Positions 62,001 through 64,000 of a DNA stretch of 64,000 nucleotides are shown here, in pieces; the first letter of the stretch is position 1, and the number at the start of each line of letters is the position of its first letter. The notes beneath the pieces were generated by a model. That model searched no databases. It saw only the letters and a list, made by a program, of their open reading frames with translations, and was not told where the DNA came from. The stretch spans positions 21,471-85,470 of the forward strand of contig JAZLBO010000022.1 in NCBI GenBank assembly GCA_045613765.1, in the 5' to 3' direction. This DNA is from RGIG4097 sp045613765 (lineage in GTDB: Bacteria; Bacillota; Clostridia; Christensenellales; CAG-917). A program made the position numbers and the translations under genes.

Positions 62001-63206
62001 TGCAGGAGAAATTCCGCCAAGAGTCAATGTCTTGTCGGCTGTGTTGACTGTAAGTCCAAGTGCGAGATTAAATGTGAGCAATGAGTATTCTGCTGCAGAT
62101 GAGATGTCAATGCCTCTGTCTGCCATTGCTTGTTCAACGTCAACGTCAAGACCTTCGTTGAAGGCGAGTTTGTTGATGATGACGTTCATGTCAATGTTTT
62201 CAAAATACTTGCCGTAGTTGGGATCTTTGCCGTTGCTTTCAAAGTCAATACCGACACCCATATCAAGGCTGTCGAGTTTGCCGTCTGCACCCACCTCTGC
62301 GATAAGGTCAATGCTTGCGCCCTTCAAGTGTTCCAACTTGTTGAGATCCAAGCCAGTCAAGTCAAAGACCAAGTCATAGATTTGGTCAAGGTCAACTGCG
62401 TCGCCGATAAATGTGGGGAGCATACCCATGATTGTAGGCACAAATGACATGATAAGGCTCAAATCACTGGGGATAATGATGCGTTGTCCACCATTTTCAA
62501 GGTCAATGATTTGTGCACCTGACTTTGCAAACACCATTGTGTTGATGATTTGCTCAAGTGTACCACTGATGGGGAGTCCCAAATCGGGGGGAATAAAGTC
62601 GCCGACATTGATTGCAAGCACTGTGTCAAACAAGATTTCTGCAATGGATTGACCACCGGAGATGCCTTCATAGATTTCAGCAACGCCAGTGAGCAACTTT
62701 GTCACGTCAATGTCTTGTGTTCTCACAACGTACTTGCCTTGGCCGACACCGTCTTTACCTTTAAGGCCGGTGACGTCCATGACGACGTTTTCACTTGTAT
62801 AATACAATCCCACGAGCAACTCTTGTTCAAGACTGCCGAGAGGTTGCTTGATCATTTCAAACAAGAATTCGGAGTCATCACTGCCGTCAGAGAAATCGGT
62901 GTCGATTGCACCTGCAAGTCTAAAGTTGAAGTCGTTGCCCGTTTCATCCTTGTGGTAGTTGAAACCAAGGTCCACGTCAAAGTTGACGATCTTGCTTCCT
63001 TGGTTCACTGCCAAAGCAGCGTTCTTCAAAGCGTTCCAAGCCGTACTGGTTGAAACAGTAGGGGGATCGCTTGGAATAGGATCATCGCCAATAGGTGGCA
63101 CGGGGGTCACAGGTTCGGGGGGATTGGTGTTTACATTACATGCAAACAAACATGCCACCAAACTGATGACCAAAACGATAAATAGTGCGATTTTGAGTTT
63201 CTTCAT
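38097..63206 (-). CDS. Giant multi-module surface lipoprotein (8,369 residues)
   Basis: One uninterrupted frame of 25.1 kb. I do not recognise the protein. It opens with a type II signal peptide (KKLKIALFIVLVISLVAC, then LFAC; Cys 19 or 23 is lipidated) and a Pro-rich spacer. Residues ~30-5,970 are about 14 diverged modules of ~430 residues; each has beta-rich sequence, a [IL]-[GA]-[IM]-Y...LY-[IVL]-D strand motif, an amphipathic helix ending LLG-like, an Ala/Glu/Ser/Thr linker with EA[MQS], then a helix such as LISLLG. Residues ~5,970-6,320 are more helical. The rest (~6,320-8,369) is a row of Ig-like domains. Tyr-rich hairpins are inserted at about a dozen sites. Cys is rare. There is no sortase motif, so the lipid is the anchor. 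ATG 63206 follows AGGAGGA; an upstream ATG frame (63248) lacks this. Confidence 0.93.
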   Translation of the reverse strand: MKKLKIALFIVLVISLVACLFACNVNTNPPEPVTPVPPIGDDPIPSDPPTVSTSTAWNALKNAALAVNQGSKIVNFDVDLGFNYHKDETGNDFNFRLAGAIDTDFSDGSDDSEFLFEMIKQPLGSLEQELLVGLYYTSENVVMDVTGLKGKDGVGQGKYVVRTQDIDVTKLLTGVAEIYEGISGGQSIAEILFDTVLAINVGDFIPPDLGLPISGTLEQIINTMVFAKSGAQIIDLENGGQRIIIPSDLSLIMSFVPTIMGMLPTFIGDAVDLDQIYDLVFDLTGLDLNKLEHLKGASIDLIAEVGADGKLDSLDMGVGIDFESNGKDPNYGKYFENIDMNVIINKLAFNEGLDVDVEQAMADRGIDISSAAEYSLLTFNLALGLTVNTADKTLTLGGISPAFGTLLTGLLGSFLPDDSPLWTMPIGLGQSSYNMSVDVQGQINTRDSSKTNVLIEIRDIQNEVCGTIVYSGAREALYIDFSGLLGTGYFMIPNLNLNEIVADLVDMLVEEVKNALATTDDSEAQAMAQAIEEKIGNGDIAYSLSSATSKDDEPITDIIGLVAAIVDSCELVKDGNIFNIQSLNLSLTERVFDYLWTMLFTDENGEYNGGKVPVQALDVKFVDIGFAEEKTVDIDLALGVDEQVVGVNMSASLKLGTLNDADRFYEKVNITDEDEMLYTVIDLSNGLSLDSILGALNNVYVGLSVEIDVFAIAENLTTAEFASTDEILVQALIDFVENIDTSAILTLEANIDLSKLLKDGAFDIMGLLQSSIHISLAGVGAEESAMDMWLNDGMLYVHTADGIVGGLDICVPVDELLVQFGVVGDSEAMSADDTATEEDAVADDTINQVIALVAGLIGGVEVSQSTISVYLASGLIQALVEMIGIEAFEETYTALTEEEIAQFNGGTFEQTVYVKDENGMYVEFEGTTLDANETYYRLADFSFNIGLTDSTIDGGIRVSFLNGLDLTELGVDIYLEFDNKLDLNVSIGDLKAGINSVPADAQLEVPTDIDFVNIFETPNVFLGLNIGIDAQLNAGNTPLGNGGALVFEEEINLGYDVNVQASLDLEPILQWLLGADEIYTNGNETQLLIEVVENKNSSERLMLGMYYVDGKLYLDASHFGVEKIAVDIDIMNIILALVLGEDSGVELNPDNAEACASAGEGFAFDSTKFDYALLLALKIGNESARIELLQGLVEALWKLAGINIAIIEAALEISWAENSDLVEVEIVGKDQNNSQTGKAQMTVGAPRLEITSEIIDIVPYGKTEANAHEDFVFDGREDGYTLINLIELDKEGNFALTLEQVFVELNFTINLEVSNDVDSWPVGEWASLFLGEETNEGVKSFLEQLLLAFDVDYTVVKSLGVRIAATLRFNPEDTLDIQYILAHSDIAIEIFNGVYEEVKDEKDARILAITLLCDDVNAPTVAATSTLYIDVNFGSVQDVHLSIANMSLASLLSGVLGDGDAEASTAEDSTVEEGATDSASTILGNLVNIIGSALYGLNVSSESITLYFASTLIATVVELVAPDMAENFDDNFFAINPEKSFVKFNMDTYQLDFSACLEPFTVGMSLTNVILGFSDKYSVENENFPIEETEYISATNLSTIAIEAVVEMSLEICDTQDFENDELPINDIVSAFVADFALAIGVEIEKDMLVNIEMLIAGNISLDNPEETELVIEIKNLVAGTNAAADSTIIGIYLQGRKLYVDMGILSNEDFMIENTGISTWIVETISAIFGSETEEDGEAMAASEESATMTSEEALEIVLAIASERISLSITQQTLVGILAFVVELVMSSEEGGSVLGDINISEAIKKLPELGIELNFDVDFAGGSLSFDFASDLVNASINVRNPRIAATRLDSVTARLEDGIYHYQNDSNYTVISAVEYAYVNTETDKVFVKEDGMYVRYTGTLENNGTTYYRYVGGENGADRFNNYANNEKVAFELEFEIQFNFADTYILVDEATAKLYSDDERYSRRESDGTYAQDPNGLYVKDPLVYSDLVDTIFSLDAVQNLLVGLEEGTVKNLVGAIIDRLGLEMYLNDPISETVVFRVSGSVDLGVLGVSDLLTKLDIENFNFDVETILSALEVAVEMVFNYGEADEVSIGIYLLGGDLYINLGDLKGPQVKFNLGDILDMFGVLGGEEEAQAAADEEVAAPGIVDYLNKFIKRIIIKSTAIGMGGNAYQEGDEFWYNKFDGIDILLNSTLIADIASLITGQDIRLDMFNLDESESGIFIKLNDATMDGKHSLAMNLTTVSGTGMTIKMGAGMTLSVADEDYSPVLSQLDKNDYTEISSYIDLLMSIIDPEKYPMDENLSTMTLGVGMNVMINFDSEDVATLELGGLVENYIADLLIQAKTTGAFHDGVAARISLQGDLSALNIGALLAGGDNVEAMLAEFIATSDLDTIEFALEILRTDDKGTPVRDANGDFVALGGVYLYRGDLYIDGTGLYNLSTAYTKVPNFVELVMSLLEGLATEEAMAASDETVDAERGAVISLIYSNTASQVLISKTLLSVIIATLLPDMGSILDIFESLEVSLNAEMGKYEYAKFFDPADADLEKEVLAELYTGAKYFVSSAQEDANGDYYKQTINGKDYYLYIDDVNALAEGTVRYSVTFAEAEDSAEAIYKQKTILVEEENAEKEIYTLILPLNERYTYYDEITWKDNNYDGRYAKVEVGEVDGTPEYEYFDAEKYSLYVLVDGSYNLVKAEDIADHYDANAEYYVRRSGKFAPVAGFADRYQGYVIDAEGDYYRYVKSYTEIKDFSFGLNLDVNGVELGFAVGGLELQIGGNSTALIPDYILNETDRDDASKYVPIVPFYETSVSVKASVEIDLGITEGQIDLGTIVSNVLGNVQGLMLEMPTTTKGYSSAHFRVDTSLVVDFAEMANSEVAIEIYNIAETGADNLWIGIYYFSGKFFLDAPYFNVPKLSITSPAVAEFISETLGGLLDEDIYTENELPKNDASSEAMAAAPVAEDEADALLLISKRKLTISISNKLIRSVIDMLVEGLDLDKYITDKILASAEINAAFDDALALDTTVKFMMEGSRYVAVDEPVLEEVDYDGTVLVEGDYFFVLYDESNPDHKGRQLYIEKGESYTALAPDGARPSVVYVREKASANDDPTTKYFRRESDGAGNLNEYDTAVNLMVAVKDVDVKFTSEHEYHLTAEDLKEYTEVTELDRIVITESVDLTTRFVKGSDIDMTAVLEWLFPQMDPEELALIISAVSDANGDVARKIEVVLTVEVKFAALLNYLRQCGFNDEMGNINSEMSVTDIINVIAGAVQNLDFATISEILSYINASMIVQTTADKVVVDGNEKYTVSDTHTLVGVYMESGEYREMTQDERTPGSENYVAPEYRYSHYFENENGNYYYNAARGEFVYDPEGIESVGMTRYAYDATYYYNNPNGDYRRERGGLFLDLSYLNLPSFYVNSDSIRSTVNDHIGEVESILGSLLGSLENGGSEAQTAEGITDTIDNAIPLLDDELAEYVTAFLVGVRMTSTFVQIVVNSNFINEVLSLVFAGSDTGLQFNENDFTKEPYVQLNTDRAVYYYESALTAEESNSDMRFFIEDGVTNGNYALVDGVYVAKADLTDAELEAYQGEFYSIKAYDTYLKVLTSTGHYYQSLSKASAIEKARAEMSGDNFKYYSKTGTTNFEDAYYHVGGGKYAVASFDSSANNEYYVFSAIDEADMLVSYPAKYERKPIMSVMVYLWEYEIGVNVGFPEISVEGFNYVLADENTPAGDRYYIVPEYAYTFVGSVDTKDEWIVKESIVGTTADGLDIVGNYNDNVRYFYYQGEYYAINAESLYVIDASGNYVPASTVYTEVDFADGEMVDFMADGRTFFINFELAELGIKRYEEITTNALYKQVWYRDSYVRADGTEPAGTVYYQRATVENVVSRATHKMELAEIENNGEYVWNWNENAFVLGTSLTSADGKVKELYDADRLATYTAEQTTFSVYDSWTRSYMPVGEYLATYFTTKDWEVNTDSTLEKVKHLALYESGEEIKYVDSDDMFFIALTVRGGLSVSGYYDYMTVEDYLALVNTGKSASEQITEADIDPSLRYTFVQGNYEQYNNGEYVLYSTGVEESLGSVLGGIVGDLDNAMIRVLEGFTEEMLFEIKINISYRIDWKPEIKLNIFDLDLAIDVWRRENDGENYQDGTLTHMVGIYYNHDIDTGEAALYLDLEWMLGEGGKLAVDMSAYSIEELIAGILSGEIALGGSEASTAEASAAEGLVDGYANPALAGVYINIYTRKLTLAITKGFVEVLLQLLGVELGDMLPNFDTRVNLTLNPYTAGVNINLYNEDGTKGILTIGLETQLFNGTENSSTIDFGTMEDFNSRIEIYKGSIEVDGDVADNHIFYYGNFVRDDNASYEEAYVKIGNAIGELKAQGEIIPEDAVDVGNGVYHTDRKYYVKATEVYATESAFNSAVQTGILVYKRAEVRYAEVNNDSVFNVVISKANYIDMLNCWNITDKEYVVENIINSGTMEYVAPSRRYNIVGGVAVKAEGADFTHIEISPKATSIYARYISVYRAFETIEKYYIPAWDKDESGSLYYYDGDVRKEVEYDANGIAINLDTNETYYKAVDDFTNYNTIMSVDLGQIISGGEIDIFEMLKDLGTVELDMSLAIDLRLSDVINWTEQMTQFLSTELYDYFEFILASTDWDNGNFGANIGLVIDMKAKLNVQNLLDYVQNGGDIINALKGVELYFNITCTTNYFNENATIEVWMNIDNDGKLNLYMNLEELDKIVGLGDFFSKVKFEGLEIASLLGSLMDSEAQSSAETLGFEELGIENVTSSTGIIPEDIFGIVEMVLGQVLFGHDIIAIGFNDKLLVDLVKMLAPNFEGADYLPKLEITEDANTSGIVINLGGGSPSVGINLGFVVGYESYAEVSEYANYNGVKFSLVDDQYVVDGNGTHVKVSSDKYALVDYANSAWTGDRYVLEADGTTFTKVFSGFETAEAGYTGQRYELKNGQYVVSENGTLKKSANEFTLNADGKGAFVMLTAEDLAATKLTRYASYGTDGNRYLPVNSYEKLVGKTVADDRASYDVTTAGDYLLIGDLSLNMKVYGLGLYTNRDSLNIAQEDGEYVDADGKKVVDYADITKSTLNLTMAMDVSYYGSAKIGEEDNVIDLSEILDLVFGLVAPTSDMAGSTLRLNIINDMGSAEYPSAQVKLGAYIDLNNFGATEIAFEVVQYDKNGNVLDQPIVAIYLANDNVYIDASTILGETGKIYLGELGLGAMLDEILGGILNPTETVEDGEAMAATSTVAGGLSLHDWAFLQAMIHPQYFSLTLSMATINAIINRIYSEQGKELGNVLPNLGEVMFDSYGYAPVNGVDERPYIASFNIKMSDGFYASADVVNLEFGMHKKEGFGTTSLYEVYNSANATHKALGDRFVELTGDELLNYQGQTYDKQADGSYTESANGKYKYAGTRYNKVEAGYALAEAGYEGQRYAKVGSEYVTSKDGEYKYVEEHYVLDRNGDHVIAYTEAYNVTTGQIGIETISLTLEVSMTLSSEGITKYDSNGKLNPEYSETFVGWLESLILSFVGEIDLLKNTEFIITLPQRPITINVDVEADINVPALLTKGIAGIMYSDFAIDITIDDILPNKSFLAIYYLGSTGLKKNGNVYDLVATTDVNKIFADSLYIDATGLGLGLINFHGLAGILNPMNTDPNSGSAGMDLEGLLGGMIASESEASSTAEDATASATTGGVDIQLDIQEGYIGFKADSALINTLISLLGLDLGDMLDGFPIQQISAGINYDLNQGLSATTVNTTIVLDRHNTVLGVDISGISASINKPLIDVNAKVNELKGAKIGLALSSTAGMMATVQSVIESLNPALKITIDKRVWTATVDGAILSTSNNVITENVATRVELIGTRANVTRDGVTTNRLTFKASMTHPNRRDGSGAMGASIDFFNNSLYITDFDFLGDTLNSLLGSLVSGFPLTNTDGSHFIALTSNKDGDQYTYSYPASEAMSSGEESDSAATYSYPLSLEGLLKKVEMNLFNSNGYVPYYSGMKALDPSKADDTRYMSIKVTLNKNSYNELLVFVYTMVLGLLQEKMDGLTNTGIDSHSDRHYFVDMAKLAVNNGNGITSSGESWSADRSLGANKKGYIASIFDQLSKAGNTAARVNILEPLVRSLPTAMTKWVLDDVVEKMVGTAAFGAASGLANGVVANISKLIASILPIPFAQAGAADPTLCIYIDINPNKTDYGFASNSTFKMYSGIQAIELYVNSSKTKAGTVVNTYTNHGIYKGQNNLGKTYGYSGGVVELSSLDNASTSDNFFGSGMYNGGWDYFVLRMNPYDNDGSGSNNTAMLGFMEVSKVEETTIGDQVSSPPEKIIVTDIATRAATADGKPITLNESALENPSIFPQKAKVTWANGTGKGYDSVGSTNPGDTNYLGGTTIIWDASTIDFSAAELTSSGEYLAGHVYGYVLNKVMYAIPVYTTTAYALTNVYAYTQSGSTFNQSAINIDINADSNKYNPSMPDLVRIKFQNGKVYTFGTVLTDINGDMVYARAKGNKVLDNDVNGNQKVNIHGNKYKIEYAYTAGLKYTVATASDISSFNAGALTMGLYTKLADRYVAVAVGSAVEGGTYYKVVTETVEGVEYAVLDYNKLPTGKNFPVGWIAYDEYTFNWEGGAVDVNFEYQWGFSAVAESSVTVSVKGYEIDPAKIANFSTTTSANATDADKRTNFTSFDAFGDLDSILADASLNNSIAEYIKTFVYVNGKYTSGQYQDLSVSWDLTNLEKRLEEIKVVGADGSVSYDYYKGIDVTVTALVGANVFRYVTGYDDNGDPIYGFVGDGDLTAGNGAIAQKVSVPVKIAGRVFSSLETESLTFDTYSSDVINGESFATNIKAIFEGTDKPVVLDSSSLTITAPFVKVDGEYSLIAEGVTREQFSYLGYEGQDLYAKLDIGTEKSGKQTIYVPINVTAMTANVYRLTVNREHTLDPEWYNLSDEYNILTINFKEKGTPDHTMKPDWSTVKYYSNATYTKEVDNIFKGGTFYATVEANPCDADGNLLVDANGVPYGAHNGQAQVIKLRLTVPQKDIKSIKFLANTSNVDMITSGAIDTLSQATLEDINNYTASGYAEYVLDGKTYNLSTYHYILNSENYFRVGEWGDYRNGTAVAITYTTDGVQYTEMAFVRDWNLGGFTVNSVGGDRYAIATVGAQEFRVKLATPSLAITEMTLEGDSSVKFFGGNTTLTGLNFVNEVPSFEYNVFKAWQLPTTVTVKGEQVATTMTNVKVNWIDDSTPGSLATDFVEENGKMVFRTDENGAYVIREVQFYNEGSIVYPARDSFEVKIYLVGDNGETIVSGAENVDTILTAPKNLNLIYNAFGEFSLPTVADVVYNDGTPTKEGVPVVWSAGAPTTDEIEAGTFTRTAYIGANIMSAEYTFAVAYAYEVEGLGTAGDLAYTLTADKFYNGLPTSATIYPDKESKSVSYIAKLNWKVKYDNNGNITSGLNEDGTVNVEISANGVKLETKVMLSVSATKIAYADVNMTETFVIDPLGVETTLFGKGAQQVLATVGTAADGTEIYEVVTVNADYTLPQDLFTNTVNYFGKTLAFDITFTYPGGSQKMTVNCEVMDRTIDKIVNPMYRSITVDPYRYDTFREGGLGLPLEIEAYLSDGTVATFVPEWPDDSLISAKGYENPGYMVTFRSYALSTDGTYVKYTYMSNGIEITRYGTVAEADAVGGTYDDSRYVMGATQQVNIPVVVLSREVSSAEFVTPEFEKATRTDSRSSYTIKYVGTDTTLGNLVDVVYSAKTNMPTEVIFYNGFAVAGTTMPNEIDITFAKTGEVKRYYVVLDGIDQLSQNFDVTVTNEYKVTARVYPNSTMDFELFSFELTFTVKKVSVTRHNSTIASHNMSNDLLYDSFEVYEDADNGNSVYNTNNYLATTTFYPDGKFISLEEWNKVASNSYRMSRYMTTGEYLYKVLGNGTVVDGRVAVDGNGDRIGTPTYYQYDSTTKTYTVVDVQGTARNTYVFVYTVSQQLEVDWNANQTALSVKGGDNYVYATVSNGGASTEVKVPIFVLDGTAVAISADATDFVDSDAVSSYMEVTDNTLTFTFDPFVTPNVFEQLSTGNYKYFPARATITVEGGNTVNVPVTWDFGIAKVNCQGGTYNITAILDGSEFGVGTQSVRARLVIIDRTAVGIVESANSGLTSNVGYMWQDSTGKTQTYINPYEYYSSTLSLPNSLTVEVKTATGTEQITFSTTNNTYKLAWSMRDFRPTYTGGITYLTAVLTGPDGSSQNLNIPFLVQKMTVSKITTVYYVDEERVASPKIKATRYSTGAYTSAVVNGVASVGYNLSLGSFPKGLKVTFTVENPVVDSEGNVTFVAATNGGTGWEKHANGDKFSKVFAYVSTIMPTTVTSNAVINVQIGSGERVKITIAG
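38100..44260 (-). repeat. Ig-like domain array of the giant lipoprotein
   Basis: Residues ~6,320-8,369. Repeating units carry a Val/Trp strand of the type V-x-W-[DSAI], for example VTWANG, VSWDLTN, VNWIDDS, VVWSAGAP, VTWDFG, LAWSMRD, followed by G-G-[TI]-Y-x-[IL]-T-A and a last strand with I-[PV]-[VF]-x-V. This resembles bacterial Ig-like domains of large surface proteins, which act as stalks or bind ligands. I estimate 10-12 units. Confidence 0.65.
45240..63110 (-). repeat. Array of ~14 diverged modules in the giant lipoprotein
   Basis: The most regular marker is the linker with EA[MQS], whose approximate places are 61,610; 60,700; 58,810; 57,980; 56,790; 55,790; 54,350; 52,850; 50,580; 48,920; 47,480; 46,170 and 45,330, plus a variant (EACASAGEG) near 59,750. 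Spacing between neighbours is 0.8-2.3 kb; wide gaps hold Tyr-rich insertions. Upstream of each linker is the LYID-type strand and a helix. Confidence 0.7.
51180..52640 (-). repeat. Largest Tyr-rich hairpin insertion of the giant lipoprotein
   Basis: About 490 residues of short strand-turn-strand units of ~20-30 residues with many Tyr, for example RAVYYYESAL, YQGEFYSIKAYD, GHYYQSLS, NEYYVF and GEYYAINAES. Smaller insertions of the same type lie at about 60,375-60,560; 57,225-57,660; 54,950-55,620; 53,790-54,120; 52,990-53,290; 49,500-50,210; 48,120-48,620; 46,790-47,180; 43,430-43,680 and 39,300-39,620. Confidence 0.6.
63138..63206 (-). other. Lipoprotein signal peptide of the giant protein
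   Basis: Residues 1-23: KK start, a 12-14 residue hydrophobic core and two possible lipobox cysteines, LVAC (Cys 19) and LFAC (Cys 23). LVAC fits the lipobox rule best, while Cys 23 is followed by a polar Asn and Pro-rich stretch as is common for mature lipoproteins. Confidence 0.88.
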
Positions 63207-63210
63207 AATT

Positions 63211-63241
63211 TCCTCCTGCCTTACATACGCAAGCGCGTATG
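63211..63241 (-). promoter_or_regulatory. Ribosome binding site with an adjacent hairpin
   Basis: AGGAGGA (63211-63217) five bases before ATG 63206. Just upstream lies a perfect hairpin CATACGC-aagc-GCGTATG (63224-63241). It may influence ribosome access or mRNA stability. Confidence 0.55.
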
Positions 63242-63266
63242 CTTGCACAGACTAATATACAGTATG

Positions 63267-63296
63267 ATTTTACAACTTGACACACGAATTGTCAAG
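63267..63296 (-). promoter_or_regulatory. Promoter of the giant lipoprotein gene with palindromic operator candidate
   Basis: Minus strand: TTGACA (63290-63295), 17 bp, TAAAAT (63267-63272). The -35 box is one arm of a perfect palindrome CTTGACA-cacgaat-TGTCAAG (63276-63296) that fills part of the spacer. A dimeric regulator bound there would block polymerase. Confidence 0.65.
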
Positions 63297-63504
63297 ACCG
63301 ATTTTAATTTTTCTTTGGATTTTTGATGTCCTTTTACTAAAGTAAATTGCCAATTTTTGCCACCGTTCAGCGTAGCATACCATATATATTGTGTTCCACC
63401 CAAACGCACACCACAACAAGTAGTTTTTCTCCCCACGAAATTTATGCTAAAAAATTTTTATTTTTGCCATTTTTTTCTAAAATTTGAGTTTTTGAGTTTC
63501 AAAT
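63297..63504. other. Spacer upstream of the giant gene promoter
   Basis: About 210 AT-rich bases with no gene, including A/T tracts near 63440-63500. Nothing else is identified. Confidence 0.5.
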
Positions 63505-63547
63505 AAAAAAGACGGCAGATTTCTTGTCTGCCGTCCGTGTTTTTTCG
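63505..63547. terminator. Bidirectional intrinsic terminator
   Basis: Nine-bp stem GACGGCAGA (63511-63519) with TCTGCCGTC (63527-63535). T-runs follow on both strands; on the minus strand it ends the 63625-64000 gene. Confidence 0.87.
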
Positions 63548-63624
63548 TTTATTTTCTTCCGTAATTATTCGGTAATTGTTCGCAAATTGCTTCGCCTGAT
63601 TACGTGGTAATTTCTCACTTTCTA

Positions 63625-64000
63625 TCAATCAAAATTTTCGGGTGTTTTGATGATTTCAAATCGTTCTTCAAGGACACCTTCTTCCCCGCCATTAAATTCT
63701 CTTGAAAGCCACTCAACTTCAAGGATATGATTGTTGGTGTACGTCTCAAAATTGCAACCGAAATCTGCATATTTTCCATCGTGATTTATGGTATTGCAAG
63801 TCCACTTCAAAGTCAAATCTCCAAGGGTGTAATATGCCCTGCCTTTCTTTGAATAAAGACCTAATTTCAGGGGATTTTCTTTGTTTGTTTGACGGACCGT
63901 GAGCAAGTTTTTGCCCATGTCAAATCTATCGTCTTTCAAGTCATCATAGGGCCAAAAAACGAGATTTTGTGTGGGATTGAGATCATCAACTTTGTCGTTC
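63625..64000 (-). CDS. Aldose-epimerase-like protein, C-terminal part (start outside window)
   Basis: The frame is open to the right edge; the visible 124 residues are the C-terminus. The segments KLGLYSKKGRAYYTLGDLTL, then YADFGCNFETYTNNHILEVE, WLS and a final strand resemble the last part of mutarotase-like proteins in Bacillota (the pattern DfGcNfEtfTN..mLEvE). Those belong to a beta-sandwich superfamily that binds sugars. No function can be assigned from a fragment. It points the same way as the giant gene but the terminator at 63505 separates them. Confidence 0.6.
   Translation of the reverse strand, partial: NDKVDDLNPTQNLVFWPYDDLKDDRFDMGKNLLTVRQTNKENPLKLGLYSKKGRAYYTLGDLTLKWTCNTINHDGKYADFGCNFETYTNNHILEVEWLSREFNGGEEGVLEERFEIIKTPENFD

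Noticed and set aside
39000..62900. Many plus-strand frames of 60-180 codons opposite the giant gene
   Set aside because: They follow from the codon bias of the long gene (antisense shadows); none has a ribosome binding site plus a recognisable product.
63138..63206. Sortase-anchored surface protein
   Set aside because: No LPxTG-like motif or C-terminal hydrophobic tail; the C-terminus ends right after an Ig-like strand, while the N-terminus has a lipobox.

Overview
The window looks like a chromosome segment of a low-GC Bacillota, most likely an uncultured anaerobic, gut-type Clostridia lineage. The support is a complete Firmicutes-style S10-spc-alpha ribosomal cluster that includes adk, map, a KOW gene, infA, rpsD and rpoA; zinc-type S14 and S4; spmA-spmB spore maturation genes; a TatD-linked radical SAM gene; YunG; and canonical TTGACA/TATAAT promoters with strong GGAGG ribosome binding sites. 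The lineage is inferred from gene content only.

Layout. 1-2753 (+): the end of one ABC exporter half, a second full half, and a YunG-like gene. 2781-5115: an ECF sigma/anti-sigma pair (+) framed by two paralogous small genes (-) that share promoter, C-terminus and terminator. 5183-9834: accessory genes (DUF6512 membrane protein, a DUF6883/MuF-like protein with a tandem SH3-like partner, a tRNA-Ser, a 72-residue orphan, a DUF3592 protein, a small multidrug export protein). 9938-10684 (+): a TtcA-type tRNA thiolation ATPase. 10826-26546 (-): 31 genes from rpsJ to rplQ behind one strong promoter. 26547-28670: a two-domain orphan between T-rich, G-poor spacers. 28671-33458 (-): membrane protein, rsmA, TatD-linked radical SAM protein, tatD and metG. 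33579-34759 (+): spmA and spmB. 34760-35391: a gene-free stretch crowded with inverted repeats. 35390-37775 (-): an SPFH/zinc-ribbon module like the ydjI-ydjG part of the Bacillus envelope-stress operon, plus a DUF1858 gene. 38097-63206 (-): one uninterrupted gene for an 8,369-residue lipoprotein. 63625-64000 (-): the end of a mutarotase-like gene.

The giant lipoprotein is the exceptional item. It takes 39 percent of the window. After a type II signal peptide it has about 14 diverged modules of roughly 430 residues. Each module ends in a strand motif of the form LYID, an amphipathic helix ending in LLG-like residues, and an Ala/Glu/Ser/Thr linker carrying a conserved core of the form EA[M/Q/S]. 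A helix-rich spacer and about 2,100 residues of Ig-like domains follow. Tyr-rich hairpin insertions with a Y-x-G-[QDTE]-x-Y core recur along its length. Its promoter has a palindrome over the -35 box, and a hairpin sits just before the ribosome binding site. I do not know its function; a very long surface protein, possibly a chain of lipid-binding or matrix modules, is the best inference.

Housekeeping logic: the ribosomal cluster couples ribosome assembly, protein export (SecY), N-terminal methionine removal (Map), initiation (IF-1) and RNA polymerase alpha. The metG-tatD-rSAM and rsmA genes form a second translation-related block. The envelope-facing genes (ABC exporter, ECF sigma pair, SPFH module, giant lipoprotein) suggest a surface-remodelling lifestyle, but no direct link among them is visible.
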